Position numbers and translations under genes: made by a program. From JAICKM01 sp035693165 (GTDB taxonomy: Bacteria > Chloroflexota > Chloroflexia > QHBQ01 > JAICKM01): DNA of 13,558 nt. Shown piece after piece: positions 6,817-13,558 of the stretch (its first letter is position 1; the number at the start of each line of letters is the position of its first letter). Under the pieces are notes generated by a model. It saw only the letters and a program-made list of their open reading frames with translations. It was not told where the DNA came from and searched no databases. The stretch covers positions 1 to 13,558 of the forward strand of contig DASSGZ010000208.1 in NCBI GenBank assembly GCA_035693165.1. The letters run 5' to 3'.

Positions 6817-8457
6817 ATGGTAGCTCTAACTCAGTCCTATTGGCCGGCGGACGACTCGGAGCCCATCGTCGAATCGACCGTAGGGGATGTGCTGCGCGCG
6901 GCGGCCGCCGCCGTGCCGGACCGGGTTGCGCTGGTGGAGGGCCGGCGCGCTGGGACCGGCCGGCGGTCGTGGACGTACGCCGCGCTCCTCGATCAGGCCG
7001 ATGGCGTGGCCCGCGCCCTGTTGGGGCGGTTCGCGCCGGGCGAACGGGTCGCGGTCTGGGCGCCCAATATCCCCGAGTGGCAACTCCTGCGCTACGGCGC
7101 AGCGCTCGCCGGCCTCACCCTCGTCCCCATCAATCCCGCTTACCGCCCCGCGGAGCTGGGCCCTGTCCTGGAACAATCGGGGGCCGCCGGCATCTTCCTG
7201 CTCTCCGAATATCGCAGAGTGTCCCTGGCCGAGGGCCTCGACGCCGTATTGCCGCAGGTGCTGCGCCTGCGCGAGCGTATTTTCTTTGAGACCTGGCCCG
7301 ACTTCTGTGCAACGGCGTCGCCCACGGAGCGCCTGCCGCAGGTGGCGCCCGCGGATCCCGCGCTCTTGCTCTATACGTCGGGCACCACGGGATCCCCCAA
7401 AGGCGCGCTGCTGCGGCACCGCGGGATCACCAACAACGGGCGGCTGCTCGCCCAGCGGCTGGGCGCCGAGGACGGGCAGACCTGGATCAATTTCCTGCCG
7501 CTCTTCAACGTGGGCGGCAGCGTGATCAGTGGCCTGGCCGCGCCGGCCCATCGCGCCACCGAGGTGCTGGCGAACTTTGACCCCGGCCTGGTGCTCCACC
7601 TGATCGAGACCGAGCGGGTCAATATGATGGTCGGGCCGCCGACGATGTTCATCGCGCTGATGGAAGATCGCAACTTCGCCCGCTGCGACCTCGCGTCCTT
7701 ACGCGCGATCGGCGCGGGCGCGACTGTCGTCCCGGCCGACGTGGCGCGGCGGATCGCGGCGACGTTCGGGGTGCCGTGCAGCATCCTGTACGGGCAAACC
7801 GAAGCCTCCGGCATTATCACGCAGACCTGGCTCGACGATACCGAGGCCGACCAGGCCGAAACGATCGGGCAACCGTTGCCGCAGGTCGAAGTGAAAATCA
7901 TTGACCCCGGCACGGGCGCGATCGTGCCGCCGGGCACGCCCGGCGAGTTGTGCGCGCGCGGCTACCAGGTGATGGCCGGATACCTTGACCTGCCGGAAGC
8001 GACGGCCAAAACCCTCGATGCCGAGGGCTGGCTGCATACCGGTGACATCTGTTCCATGGATAGGCGGGGCTATTGCCGGGTGGAGGGCCGGCGCGCCGAC
8101 GTGATTATCCGCGGGGGGCAGAATATCTACCCGCGCGAGATCGAGCAGGTGCTCTATACCCACCCGGCGGTGGCCGAGGTAGCGGTGGTCGGAATCCCCC
8201 AGGCGAAGTACGGCGAAGTCGTCGCCGCCTTTATCCGCCCGGCCCCTGGCCCGGCCCCCAGCGGGAAGGAACTCCGCGCTTTCTGCCGCGAGCATCTCGC
8301 GGCCTATAAAATCCCGCGCCATTGGGTCTTCGTCGACGCCTTTCCCATGACGCCGTCGGGGAAGATCCAAAAGGCCGTGCTGCGCGAGACCTTTATCCGG
8401 CAACAGATCCCCCGCCTTGCCCCCGATCCCCCGGCACCCACGCCGGTCGGCGGGTGA
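6817..8457 (+). CDS. Acyl-CoA synthetase (class I adenylate-forming enzyme)
   Basis: A 546-residue enzyme predicted to activate a carboxylic acid, probably fatty, with ATP and then load it on CoA or a carrier. All core motifs are intact: the P-loop YTSGTTGSPKG (186-196), YGQTEASG (325-332), the TGD aspartate D410, the hinge and A8 segment GRRADVIIRGGQNIYPREIE, and the A10 lysine K516 in PSGKIQK. It is cytoplasmic. GGAG (6808-6811) lies 5 bases before the ATG. It follows the protease gene in the same direction after 132 bases with no convincing promoter or terminator between, so it may belong to the same unit and supply the acyl donor. Chain-length preference cannot be read from sequence; a general beta-oxidation or degradation role is the alternative. 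Confidence 0.9.
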   Translation: MVALTQSYWPADDSEPIVESTVGDVLRAAAAAVPDRVALVEGRRAGTGRRSWTYAALLDQADGVARALLGRFAPGERVAVWAPNIPEWQLLRYGAALAGLTLVPINPAYRPAELGPVLEQSGAAGIFLLSEYRRVSLAEGLDAVLPQVLRLRERIFFETWPDFCATASPTERLPQVAPADPALLLYTSGTTGSPKGALLRHRGITNNGRLLAQRLGAEDGQTWINFLPLFNVGGSVISGLAAPAHRATEVLANFDPGLVLHLIETERVNMMVGPPTMFIALMEDRNFARCDLASLRAIGAGATVVPADVARRIAATFGVPCSILYGQTEASGIITQTWLDDTEADQAETIGQPLPQVEVKIIDPGTGAIVPPGTPGELCARGYQVMAGYLDLPEATAKTLDAEGWLHTGDICSMDRRGYCRVEGRRADVIIRGGQNIYPREIEQVLYTHPAVAEVAVVGIPQAKYGEVVAAFIRPAPGPAPSGKELRAFCREHLAAYKIPRHWVFVDAFPMTPSGKIQKAVLRETFIRQQIPRLAPDPPAPTPVGG

Positions 8458-8574
8458 CGCTAAATAGCGTAGCAGAGGCTGCATTGACCAACAGGAATGC
8501 GCGGCACAGATGAGCACCGCACCTGGCGAACGCGCGTGGCAACCCTACCGGTCATCCGGGGTACTGCAGGCATA

Positions 8575-8600
8575 GAGGCCGGTACTTGCAGACCGGCCTC
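8575..8600. terminator. Hairpin after the acyl-CoA synthetase gene
   Basis: GAGGCCGGT (8575-8583) pairs perfectly with ACCGGCCTC (8592-8600) around an 8-base loop. It lies about 120 bases after the synthetase stop and between convergent genes. No U-tract follows, so termination is plausible but not certain. A smaller 6-bp palindrome (ACGCTA-AA-TAGCGT, 8457-8470) overlaps the synthetase stop codon. Confidence 0.5.
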
Positions 8601-8633
8601 CCATGATGTGCGTTTACTCCCGCCCCGCATAAC

Positions 8634-8660
8634 GGCGACCTGCTTTGTGAGCAGGTCGCC
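8634..8660. terminator. Hairpin abutting the stop of the leftward small gene
   Basis: GGCGACCTGC (8634-8643) and GCAGGTCGCC (8651-8660) form a perfect 10-bp stem with a 7-base loop. On the minus strand it begins directly after the TGA of the 92-residue gene (8663-8661), so it is the likely 3' end of that leftward operon. On the plus strand it is a second stop for readthrough from the synthetase gene. There is no strong U-tract. Confidence 0.6.
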
Positions 8661-8939
8661 TCAATCTCGTGTTACTGCCTTTGCTGCCTCCGCGGGGCCG
8701 GGTTCCACGCTCGTGACCGCGAGCAACGGCATGCCTAAGTCGCGCACTTTTCTGAGGAAGCCATGCAGCGCCGCCTGATCGACGACCGGGCCGGTGAGGA
8801 GGGTGTCGCCATTGGCCTCCAGCGTGATGGTCATCCCCTCAAACCACTCGGTCCATTGCCGGCCCAGGTGCCCCTGGATCCGGATCTGATAGACTCCTGG
8901 TCTGCCGGCATCACTTTCCGGGTTAAGCTTGTCCGCCAT
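8661..8939 (-). CDS. Conserved 92-residue protein of unknown function
   Basis: A small soluble protein with a typical alpha/beta pattern: a YQIRIQGHLGRQWTEWF strand-turn segment (about 16-32), then MTITLEANGDTLLTGPV, then DQAALHGFLRKVRDLGMPLLAV and a short charged tail. I recognise this W-x-x-W-F ... L-x-G-x-x-x-D-Q-A-x-L-H-G pattern as a recurring hypothetical protein of Chloroflexota and actinobacteria, often next to membrane proteins, but know no function for it. The start at 8939 has GGAGG 9 bases upstream; the longer frame to 9143 overlaps the next gene and reads as noise. It is the last gene of a leftward unit, 62 bases after the DUF4386 gene. Confidence 0.85.
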   Translation of the reverse strand: MADKLNPESDAGRPGVYQIRIQGHLGRQWTEWFEGMTITLEANGDTLLTGPVVDQAALHGFLRKVRDLGMPLLAVTSVEPGPAEAAKAVTRD

Positions 8940-9001
8940 TGCTCTGTACCTCCGGGAACAGGGTGGGCCTGCCGCCCGTTCTGTTCCCGTATGTGGCCAC
9001 G

Positions 9002-9757
9002 CTAGGCCGCACTCAACAACTCGTGCGGGGCCGGGTTGGCCGGTTGGGCGGCGGGTGCCGCCTGGTTGAAGCCCCTGGTGATGAGCCGGATGGCCAGCGA
9101 CACCTCCCAGGTGAAGATCGGGACCACGAGGATGACCGCCCACGACGCGATCTGCGCGCCGAAGCCAAACATCAGGGCGGTATTATAGGCGAAGACCAGG
9201 GGGCCGCCCACGAGGCCCAGCACCGGGATGAACCGCGGGACCAGGCGGGACCGGTACATCAGGAACGCCATCAGCACCGTGTTCACGCCGCAGACCAGGC
9301 CGGGGCCGAGCAGCAAGGTCCAGTTGTGGGCCTCTACCAAGGCCTGACCGAGGGTGACGAGGGTCGCCGTATCGGCGCCCGCGGTCCCCGGCAGGTGCTG
9401 CCGCAGCGTCACCACCGCCAGGAGGGGGACGACGCCGGCGGCAATGATGCCGGCTTCCAGCGTGCGCAGGCCCACGTAGCCGAGCGCGACGCCTTCATTC
9501 TGCCGCTTGACGACGGGAAACAGCGCGACCGCGGTGCCGATATTGGCGAGGGCCAGGATGATCTCGAAGAACGCGCCCACCAGCACCGGGGTGTCGGGGC
9601 CGCCCCCGGTGATGTACCCGGCATTGTGCAGAATGGGATCATACAGGATGGCCGCGCCGACCGAGGTGACGTGGGTGATGAGGTAGCACACGCCCGCCGC
9701 GATCGCGAGTTTTCTCGTTGCGGTCCCAGGTGTGGTAACGTGCGGATTAGGGTTCAC
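9002..9757 (-). CDS. DUF4386 family multipass membrane protein
   Basis: A 251-residue integral membrane protein with about six to seven hydrophobic segments. It shows the DUF4386 pattern: a first segment with SVGAAILYDP, then GAFFEIILALANIGTAVALFPV, GYVGLRTLEAG, and the signature YRSRLVPRFIPVLGLVGGP. Function is unknown for the family; no catalytic motif is visible. The GTG at 9757 is preferred to an ATG at 9775 because AAAGGAG lies exactly 8 bases before the GTG, the same arrangement as in the next gene upstream, whereas the ATG overlaps the ribosome binding site and has none of its own. It is the middle gene of the leftward unit. Confidence 0.85.
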   Translation of the reverse strand: MNPNPHVTTPGTATRKLAIAAGVCYLITHVTSVGAAILYDPILHNAGYITGGGPDTPVLVGAFFEIILALANIGTAVALFPVVKRQNEGVALGYVGLRTLEAGIIAAGVVPLLAVVTLRQHLPGTAGADTATLVTLGQALVEAHNWTLLLGPGLVCGVNTVLMAFLMYRSRLVPRFIPVLGLVGGPLVFAYNTALMFGFGAQIASWAVILVVPIFTWEVSLAIRLITRGFNQAAPAAQPANPAPHELLSAA

Positions 9758-9772
9758 GGGTCTGTCTCCTTT
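9758..9772 (-). promoter_or_regulatory. Ribosome binding site that fixes a GTG start
   Basis: The minus strand reads AAAGGAG, an 8-base spacer ACAGACCC, then GTG. The upstream membrane-protein gene has the near-identical AAAGGAG, spacer ACAAACCG, then ATG (10601-10584). The match supports GTG 9757 as the true start. Confidence 0.8.
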
Positions 9773-9793
9773 CATGTCATGCGGTTTCCCTGA

Positions 9794-9823
9794 GAGACAA
9801 GCGGCCACAGGGCCGCTTGTCTC
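9794..9823 (-). other. Perfect hairpin between two leftward membrane-protein genes
   Basis: GAGACAAGCGGCC (9794-9806) and GGCCGCTTGTCTC (9811-9823) form a perfect 13-bp stem with a 4-base loop, in the 88-base gap between the two leftward membrane-protein genes. No U-tract follows on the minus strand, so partial termination or mRNA processing is more likely than a full stop. The TGTCTC of its second arm could also pair with GAGACA in the downstream ribosome binding site. Confidence 0.65.
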
Positions 9824-9845
9824 CTCCCTGCCGTTGCCGGCGTGC

Positions 9846-10586
9846 TTACTTGGCGCTGGTTTGGCCAAGCTGAGGGCTGACCGGGCCGGGGACGGGTGCC
9901 GCGGTGTGAGCGCGCCGTTCCGCCCAGAGCGCATAGCCCAGCGCGGCCAGCGCGACCCCCATCGGCACCGCGGCAAACCGCTGGATGTTATGCGGGAGCA
10001 TCGCCGCCGCGGGGGTCAGCACGGCCGTGGCGGCCAGCAGTCCGGCTGCCCAGCGCGGCAGGACGCCGGCGCGCAGCGTCGCGATGCCGAACACCAGGCC
10101 GCCCAGCATATACAGGCCTCCGACGCCGATCCCATAGATCAAGGGGAGGGCGCCGAGGTCCACCTCGCTGGCGCGGCTGGCGCCGATCCCCAGAACGCCG
10201 TCCACAAACTGCGGCGCCGTGGTCGCCAGCAGCGGCAAGATAAAGGTTTCGGCGAAGACAAAGCACATCTGGAGCGCCCAGGAGAGGCTGAACAGGAGCC
10301 AGCCGGCCAGCCCCAGCCACCCGGCCTTGTGGGCTTGCCGGGCGTAGATCGCCCCAATGCCGAGCAGGAACAGCAGGCACATGGCCGTCTTCAAGGGGGT
10401 GATGATGGCCCAGGTGCTGGTGGTGACGGACGCCACCACGTCCGGCGGGTGGATGGGCTGAATGCCCGCGAAAATGATCCCGCCACCCACCGCGGCTAAG
10501 CCGCTCCAGCGGATGAGATGCGCGGCGATAGTCGGGTCCGCGGCTGGGTTCCCGTTACTGGTTGCGATCCGGCGAATAGCGTTCAT
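9846..10586 (-). CDS. Multipass membrane protein of unknown function
   Basis: A 246-residue hydrophobic protein with about six to seven predicted membrane segments: GLAAVGGGIIFAG, the TAMCLLFLLGIGAIYA helix, GWLGLAGWLLFSLSWALQ, a long FVFAETFILPLL segment, LIYGIGVGGLYMLGGLVFG, WAAGLLAATAVLTPAAAML and VPMGVALAALGYALW. No enzyme motif is seen. The ATG at 10586 has AAAGGAG 8 bases upstream. It looks like the first gene of a leftward unit with the DUF4386 and 92-residue genes, and its general layout resembles DUF4386-type proteins without the YRSRLVPR signature. Confidence 0.82.
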   Translation of the reverse strand: MNAIRRIATSNGNPAADPTIAAHLIRWSGLAAVGGGIIFAGIQPIHPPDVVASVTTSTWAIITPLKTAMCLLFLLGIGAIYARQAHKAGWLGLAGWLLFSLSWALQMCFVFAETFILPLLATTAPQFVDGVLGIGASRASEVDLGALPLIYGIGVGGLYMLGGLVFGIATLRAGVLPRWAAGLLAATAVLTPAAAMLPHNIQRFAAVPMGVALAALGYALWAERRAHTAAPVPGPVSPQLGQTSAK

Positions 10587-10695
10587 CGGTTTGTCTCCTT
10601 TTGTGAGCTATCGGGCGGTGGGTCACGGTTTGGCATTTCCGCTGAGTGCGTTCTTGCCTTCGATAACAGGATAGCGGGCAACGTGGTGAGCCGGC

Positions 10696-10736
10696 ATCAC
10701 CAGATGTAGTGATCGCTCTGGTGATCTGGGGATCGC
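10696..10736. repeat. Operator-like repeats upstream of the leftward membrane operon
   Basis: ATCACCAGA (10696-10704) and its reverse complement TCTGGTGAT (10717-10725) form a 9-bp inverted repeat with a 12-base gap, centres 21 bases apart (two helical turns). Overlapping it are direct repeats of GTGATC (10709 and 10721) and GATCGC (10711 and 10731). It lies about 110-150 bases upstream of the ATG at 10586, a reasonable activator position. No clear -10/-35 pair was found for the operon. Confidence 0.45.
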
Positions 10737-10758
10737 ACGGCGGTGAGGGCACGAACAA

Positions 10759-10791
10759 GCCCCGGCAGGTGGGGGTAGTACCTGCCGGGGC
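10759..10791 (-). terminator. Rho-independent terminator of the LuxR-family regulator gene
   Basis: GCCCCGGCAGGT (10759-10770) pairs perfectly with ACCTGCCGGGGC (10780-10791) around a 9-base loop. It begins 19 bases after the regulator's stop, and on the minus strand the stem is followed by TTGTTCGT, a modest U-rich tract. This separates the regulator from the leftward membrane operon. Confidence 0.75.
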
Positions 10792-10810
10792 CGGAATTGC
10801 GAGTTCCGGG

Positions 10811-13519
10811 TTAGACCAGATGGAGTTCGCCGGCCCGGCGGACGGCGGCGCGGCGGTTGTTGACTGCGAGCTTGGCGTAGATGTTTTTGGTGTGGGTATT
10901 CAGCGTGTTGAGCGACACCATTAGTGCCCTGGCGATTTCCGGGCCGCTCAAGTCGCTGCCGAGCAGCCGCAGCACCTCCAGTTCCCGGTCGCTCAGGGGC
11001 TCGATCAGCGCCTGTTTGGCCGGCGGGCCGGCCGGGGCCGGGCCCAGCGCGGCCAGGAGTTGGCGGCTATAGTCCGGCGCGATCCCCTGCCGGGCGGCTG
11101 CTTGCAGCAGCACCGCCATGGGAGGGCCTTCGTCGACAAAGACGCGGACATATCCCTCCGGCTCGGCCAGCGCCAGGGCGCGTTGCAGCGGCAGGAGCGC
11201 AGCCGGGATGGCGCCTTGCGCCTGGTGGGCCAGCGCCTGCACCACGAGGATTTCGATGACGCTGCCCGTCCGCTCCCCGGCTTCCGCGGCTTGCAGCAGG
11301 CGCGCCAGCAGGCCCCGCGCCTGCTGCACCCAGTGTGCTGTCCCGTCGCTCGTATAGCGGGCCAGGAGCACGCGGGCCAGGGTGAGATGCTCGAACTCGC
11401 GCAGATAGCTGAGGTCGTCCTCCGCCGACAGGCCGCGCTCCCGCGTCCAGTCGACGGCGTCCCCCAGGCGCCCCTGCGCAATCCACACGCGGGTCCGCCA
11501 CGCCGCGACCGGCCGCACATTGGGGAAAAAGTCGCTCACATACAGGCGCTCGGCCTCCTGGAGCAAATCGAGCGCGCCGGCTAGATCCCCGTGCGTCTGC
11601 CGTAGGCGTGCCATTGCCACGCACCAGCGCGACCGGTTTTGCAGGAACCCGATGCGCTCGCCCAGCTCCTGGCTGTGCTGCAGGTGCTCGGCGGCGGCCG
11701 GCAGATCGTTCCGCTCGCGCGCGAGCTCGCTCAGGCCCACATACAGGTCTGCGGTGCCTCCCAGGACCGGCTCGCCCTGGGCAGCCGCCAACTGCAAGGC
11801 CTGCTCGTAGGTGCGCCCGGCCTCGTGGAGCCGCCCCTGGGCGATCCGGATATCCGCGCGGGCGATGGCGCCGTTGATGGCGTCGGGGATGTACCCGGCG
11901 CGCAGCACCCCGGCCATGCCCTCGGCATACGTCCGGTGCGCCGCCGCGAGATCCCCGCTCGCCCAGGAGGCCAGCCCCAGCAGGGCCACGGCCCCGCTGC
12001 GCCCGAGATCGTCGTCCTCCGGGGCGAGGTCGCGCGCCTGCCGGGCGTAGTGCATGGTCCCGGCCACATCGCCCCGCACCAGGGCCAGGCCGGCCCGGTA
12101 CATGGCGATCGCCCCTGGGAGCCGGCGAAAGGCCTCCTCGTCCACGACGACCATCGCCGCCGAGGCGTCCGCGCCCGGACGCCTCGCCGCGGGCGGGTCC
12201 AGCCACCGTTCGGCGTCCTGCAGGCGGGCCTCCACGCCGGCGAGCTGACCGTCGGCCAATAGCACCCCGCCATACTCCGCGCTGAGCACGGGCCGGGCGC
12301 GGAGCACCGCGTCGGGCAGTGCTTTGAACCAGCTCAGCAGCCTGGCGACCTGTCGACTCCGGCGCATTTCGGGCACAGTCCGCTCGATCAGGTCCGCCGC
12401 GCGCGCAAAATCCGCGGCGGCCAGCGCATGGCGGATCGCCTCGGCCACTGCCCCCTGCTGCTCGTACCACGCGCTGGCCCGCCGGTGCAGGGTCGGGACC
12501 TGGTCGGGCTGCTCGGCCCGCAGGTGCGCAGCGAGCACTTGCGCAAAGAGGTGGTGATAGCGATACCACTGGCGCCGGTCGTCCAGGGGCACGACAAAGA
12601 AGTTACCGCGTTCCAGGTCCTCCAACAGCGCGCTGGCGTCCGGTTGGCCGGTGACGGCCTCGCACAGCGCACCATTCAAGCGGTCGAGGATGGCGGTTTG
12701 CAGCAAGAAGCGGCGGATCGGTGCGGGCTGCCGCTGCAGCACCTCTTCGACCAGGTAGTCCAGGATGTAGCGATGGTCGCCCGCGAACGCCTGGATGAAG
12801 TCGTGGCCGTCCTGGTGGCCCTGCAGGGACAACGCGGCTAATTGCAAGCCGGCGATCCAGCCTTCGGTGCGCTCTTCCAGGGCGGTCACATCTTCTGCCG
12901 CGATGTCCAGACCCATCGCCTGGAGAAATGCCGCCGCTTCCGCGGAAGTAAACCGCAAGTCGGCGGCGCGTAACTCGGTCAGTTGGTCGCGGGCGCGGAG
13001 CCGGGCCAGCGGCAGCGGGGGGTCCTCACGGGTGGCGATCACCAGGTGCATCTGCGGGGGCAGGTGCTCGATCACGAAGGTCAGGGCCTGGTCCACCGCG
13101 GGGGCCTCGATCAGGTGGTAGTCGTCGAGGACGAGGACGAAGGGCTGGGGGACGGTGGCGATTTCATTGAGCAGCGGGGTCAGGAGCGCTTCGGCGGACG
13201 GGGGCTGCGGGGCCGCGAGCCCGTGCAACACACCCTCTCCGATATCCGCGGCCACCCCGCGTAACGCCGCGACGAGGTAGGTCAGAAAGCGGGCCGGGTC
13301 GCTGTCCGCGGCGTCCAGCGACAACCAGGCCACCGGCCGGGCGCACCCGGCGACCCAGGCGCTGACCAGCGTGGTTTTCCCAAAGCCGGCGGGGGCCGCA
13401 ATGAGGGTCAGTTTGCGATGCAGCCCCGCGTTGAGCCGCTCCAGCAGGCGGGGCCGGGGCACCACGGCAGGTGGGGGTGGGGGAACATACAGTTTCGTGG
13501 CCAGAATCGGGATAGACAT
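10811..13519 (-). CDS. MalT-like LuxR-family transcriptional regulator (STAND ATPase)
   Basis: A 902-residue regulator, almost the length of E. coli MalT. The N-terminus TKLYVPPPPP ... PRPRLLERL is typical of the family. The NTP-binding domain has a Walker A APAGFGKTT (42-50) and Walker B VLVLDDYH (128-135). A winged-helix and helical region follows, then a long TPR-like repeat region (about 340-790) expected to sense a ligand or partner. The C-terminal LuxR helix-turn-helix (about 840-902) contains PLSDRELEVLRLL and the recognition helix VSLNTLNTHTKNIYAKL. In this family inducer and ATP binding drive oligomerisation and promoter activation. The inducer is unknown here. It lies just upstream of the leftward membrane operon, which it may control. 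The ATG at 13519 has no Shine-Dalgarno sequence (see the promoter entry). Confidence 0.93.
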   Translation of the reverse strand: MSIPILATKLYVPPPPPAVVPRPRLLERLNAGLHRKLTLIAAPAGFGKTTLVSAWVAGCARPVAWLSLDAADSDPARFLTYLVAALRGVAADIGEGVLHGLAAPQPPSAEALLTPLLNEIATVPQPFVLVLDDYHLIEAPAVDQALTFVIEHLPPQMHLVIATREDPPLPLARLRARDQLTELRAADLRFTSAEAAAFLQAMGLDIAAEDVTALEERTEGWIAGLQLAALSLQGHQDGHDFIQAFAGDHRYILDYLVEEVLQRQPAPIRRFLLQTAILDRLNGALCEAVTGQPDASALLEDLERGNFFVVPLDDRRQWYRYHHLFAQVLAAHLRAEQPDQVPTLHRRASAWYEQQGAVAEAIRHALAAADFARAADLIERTVPEMRRSRQVARLLSWFKALPDAVLRARPVLSAEYGGVLLADGQLAGVEARLQDAERWLDPPAARRPGADASAAMVVVDEEAFRRLPGAIAMYRAGLALVRGDVAGTMHYARQARDLAPEDDDLGRSGAVALLGLASWASGDLAAAHRTYAEGMAGVLRAGYIPDAINGAIARADIRIAQGRLHEAGRTYEQALQLAAAQGEPVLGGTADLYVGLSELARERNDLPAAAEHLQHSQELGERIGFLQNRSRWCVAMARLRQTHGDLAGALDLLQEAERLYVSDFFPNVRPVAAWRTRVWIAQGRLGDAVDWTRERGLSAEDDLSYLREFEHLTLARVLLARYTSDGTAHWVQQARGLLARLLQAAEAGERTGSVIEILVVQALAHQAQGAIPAALLPLQRALALAEPEGYVRVFVDEGPPMAVLLQAAARQGIAPDYSRQLLAALGPAPAGPPAKQALIEPLSDRELEVLRLLGSDLSGPEIARALMVSLNTLNTHTKNIYAKLAVNNRRAAVRRAGELHLV

Positions 13520-13525
13520 AGATCA

Positions 13526-13531
13526 ATTATA
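13526..13531 (-). promoter_or_regulatory. -10 element placing transcription at the regulator's ATG
   Basis: The minus strand has a perfect TATAAT (13531-13526), and the A of the regulator's ATG (13519) is the seventh base after it, where transcription normally begins. There is no ribosome binding site between them. This predicts a leaderless mRNA. The -35 region near 13549-13554 is a poor match to TTGACA. Confidence 0.55.
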
Positions 13532-13558
13532 GCCGATCGACCCAACCCTCACGCAGCG

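Noticed and set aside
8497..8778. Plus-strand frame running into the 92-residue gene
   Set aside because: It crosses two hairpins and overlaps a better-supported gene on the other strand, with no ribosome binding site.
9758..9775. ATG at 9775 as the DUF4386 start
   Set aside because: It overlaps the ribosome binding site that serves the GTG at 9757 and has none of its own.
11067..12569. 500-residue frame within the LuxR-family regulator gene, same strand
   Set aside because: It is a shifted reading of the regulator, rich in Arg, Gly and Pro with no motif; the regulator frame is intact throughout.
1..13558. CRISPR array, tRNA, rRNA or intact insertion sequence
   Set aside because: No regularly spaced repeats, RNA-gene signatures, transposase frames or terminal inverted repeats were seen.

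Overview
The window is GC-rich (clearly so by eye in the genes; two sampled 60-base blocks of the left intergenic region are only about 52% GC). A MalT-like LuxR regulator of about 900 residues, a DUF4386 membrane protein, a small 92-residue companion protein and an NHLP-like peptide beside an M50 fusion protein suggest a Chloroflexota genome, though some GC-rich actinobacteria also carry such genes. No rRNA, tRNA, CRISPR array or intact mobile element was found.

Layout. (1) 1-566: the first codons of a leftward gene leaving the window at base 1, then about 550 bases without a recognised gene, with divergent promoters and a symmetric operator-like array near 420-490. (2) 567-2612 (+): a GH42 beta-galactosidase. 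(3) 2665-2850 (-): a 61-residue zinc-ribbon/transmembrane protein, convergent with the GH42 gene and separated from it by a strong hairpin. (4) 3055-8457 (+): a promoter and four co-directional genes: an LpxL-like acyltransferase, a 75-residue NHLP-like peptide, a cNMP-binding x2/PqqD-like/M50 membrane metalloprotease fusion, and an acyl-CoA synthetase-type adenylating enzyme. (5) 8575-8660: two hairpins between convergent transcription units. (6) 10586 down to 8661 (-): a three-gene unit of two multipass membrane proteins and a 92-residue soluble protein. (7) 13519 down to 10811 (-): a MalT-like LuxR-family ATPase regulator, probably transcribed without a leader and ending in a U-rich hairpin terminator.

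The most interesting part is block 4. A small leader-like peptide sits between an acyltransferase-like enzyme and a membrane protease carrying a PqqD-like (RiPP-recognition-like) domain, and a fatty-acid-activating enzyme follows. This is the parts list expected for a ribosomally made, acylated peptide: the ligase would activate the acyl chain, the acyltransferase would move it to the peptide, and the protease fusion would bind and trim the peptide. The peptide has no cysteine and a single lysine, third from its C-terminus. This is inference from domain content and gene order. The acyltransferase lacks the usual acidic residue of its HX4D/E motif, and the ligase lies after a 132-base gap and may be independent.

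The GH42 enzyme is an ordinary cytoplasmic sugar-scavenging function under what looks like a strong, regulated promoter. The leftward genes at the right-hand end look like a regulator followed by a separately transcribed membrane-protein operon of unknown role.
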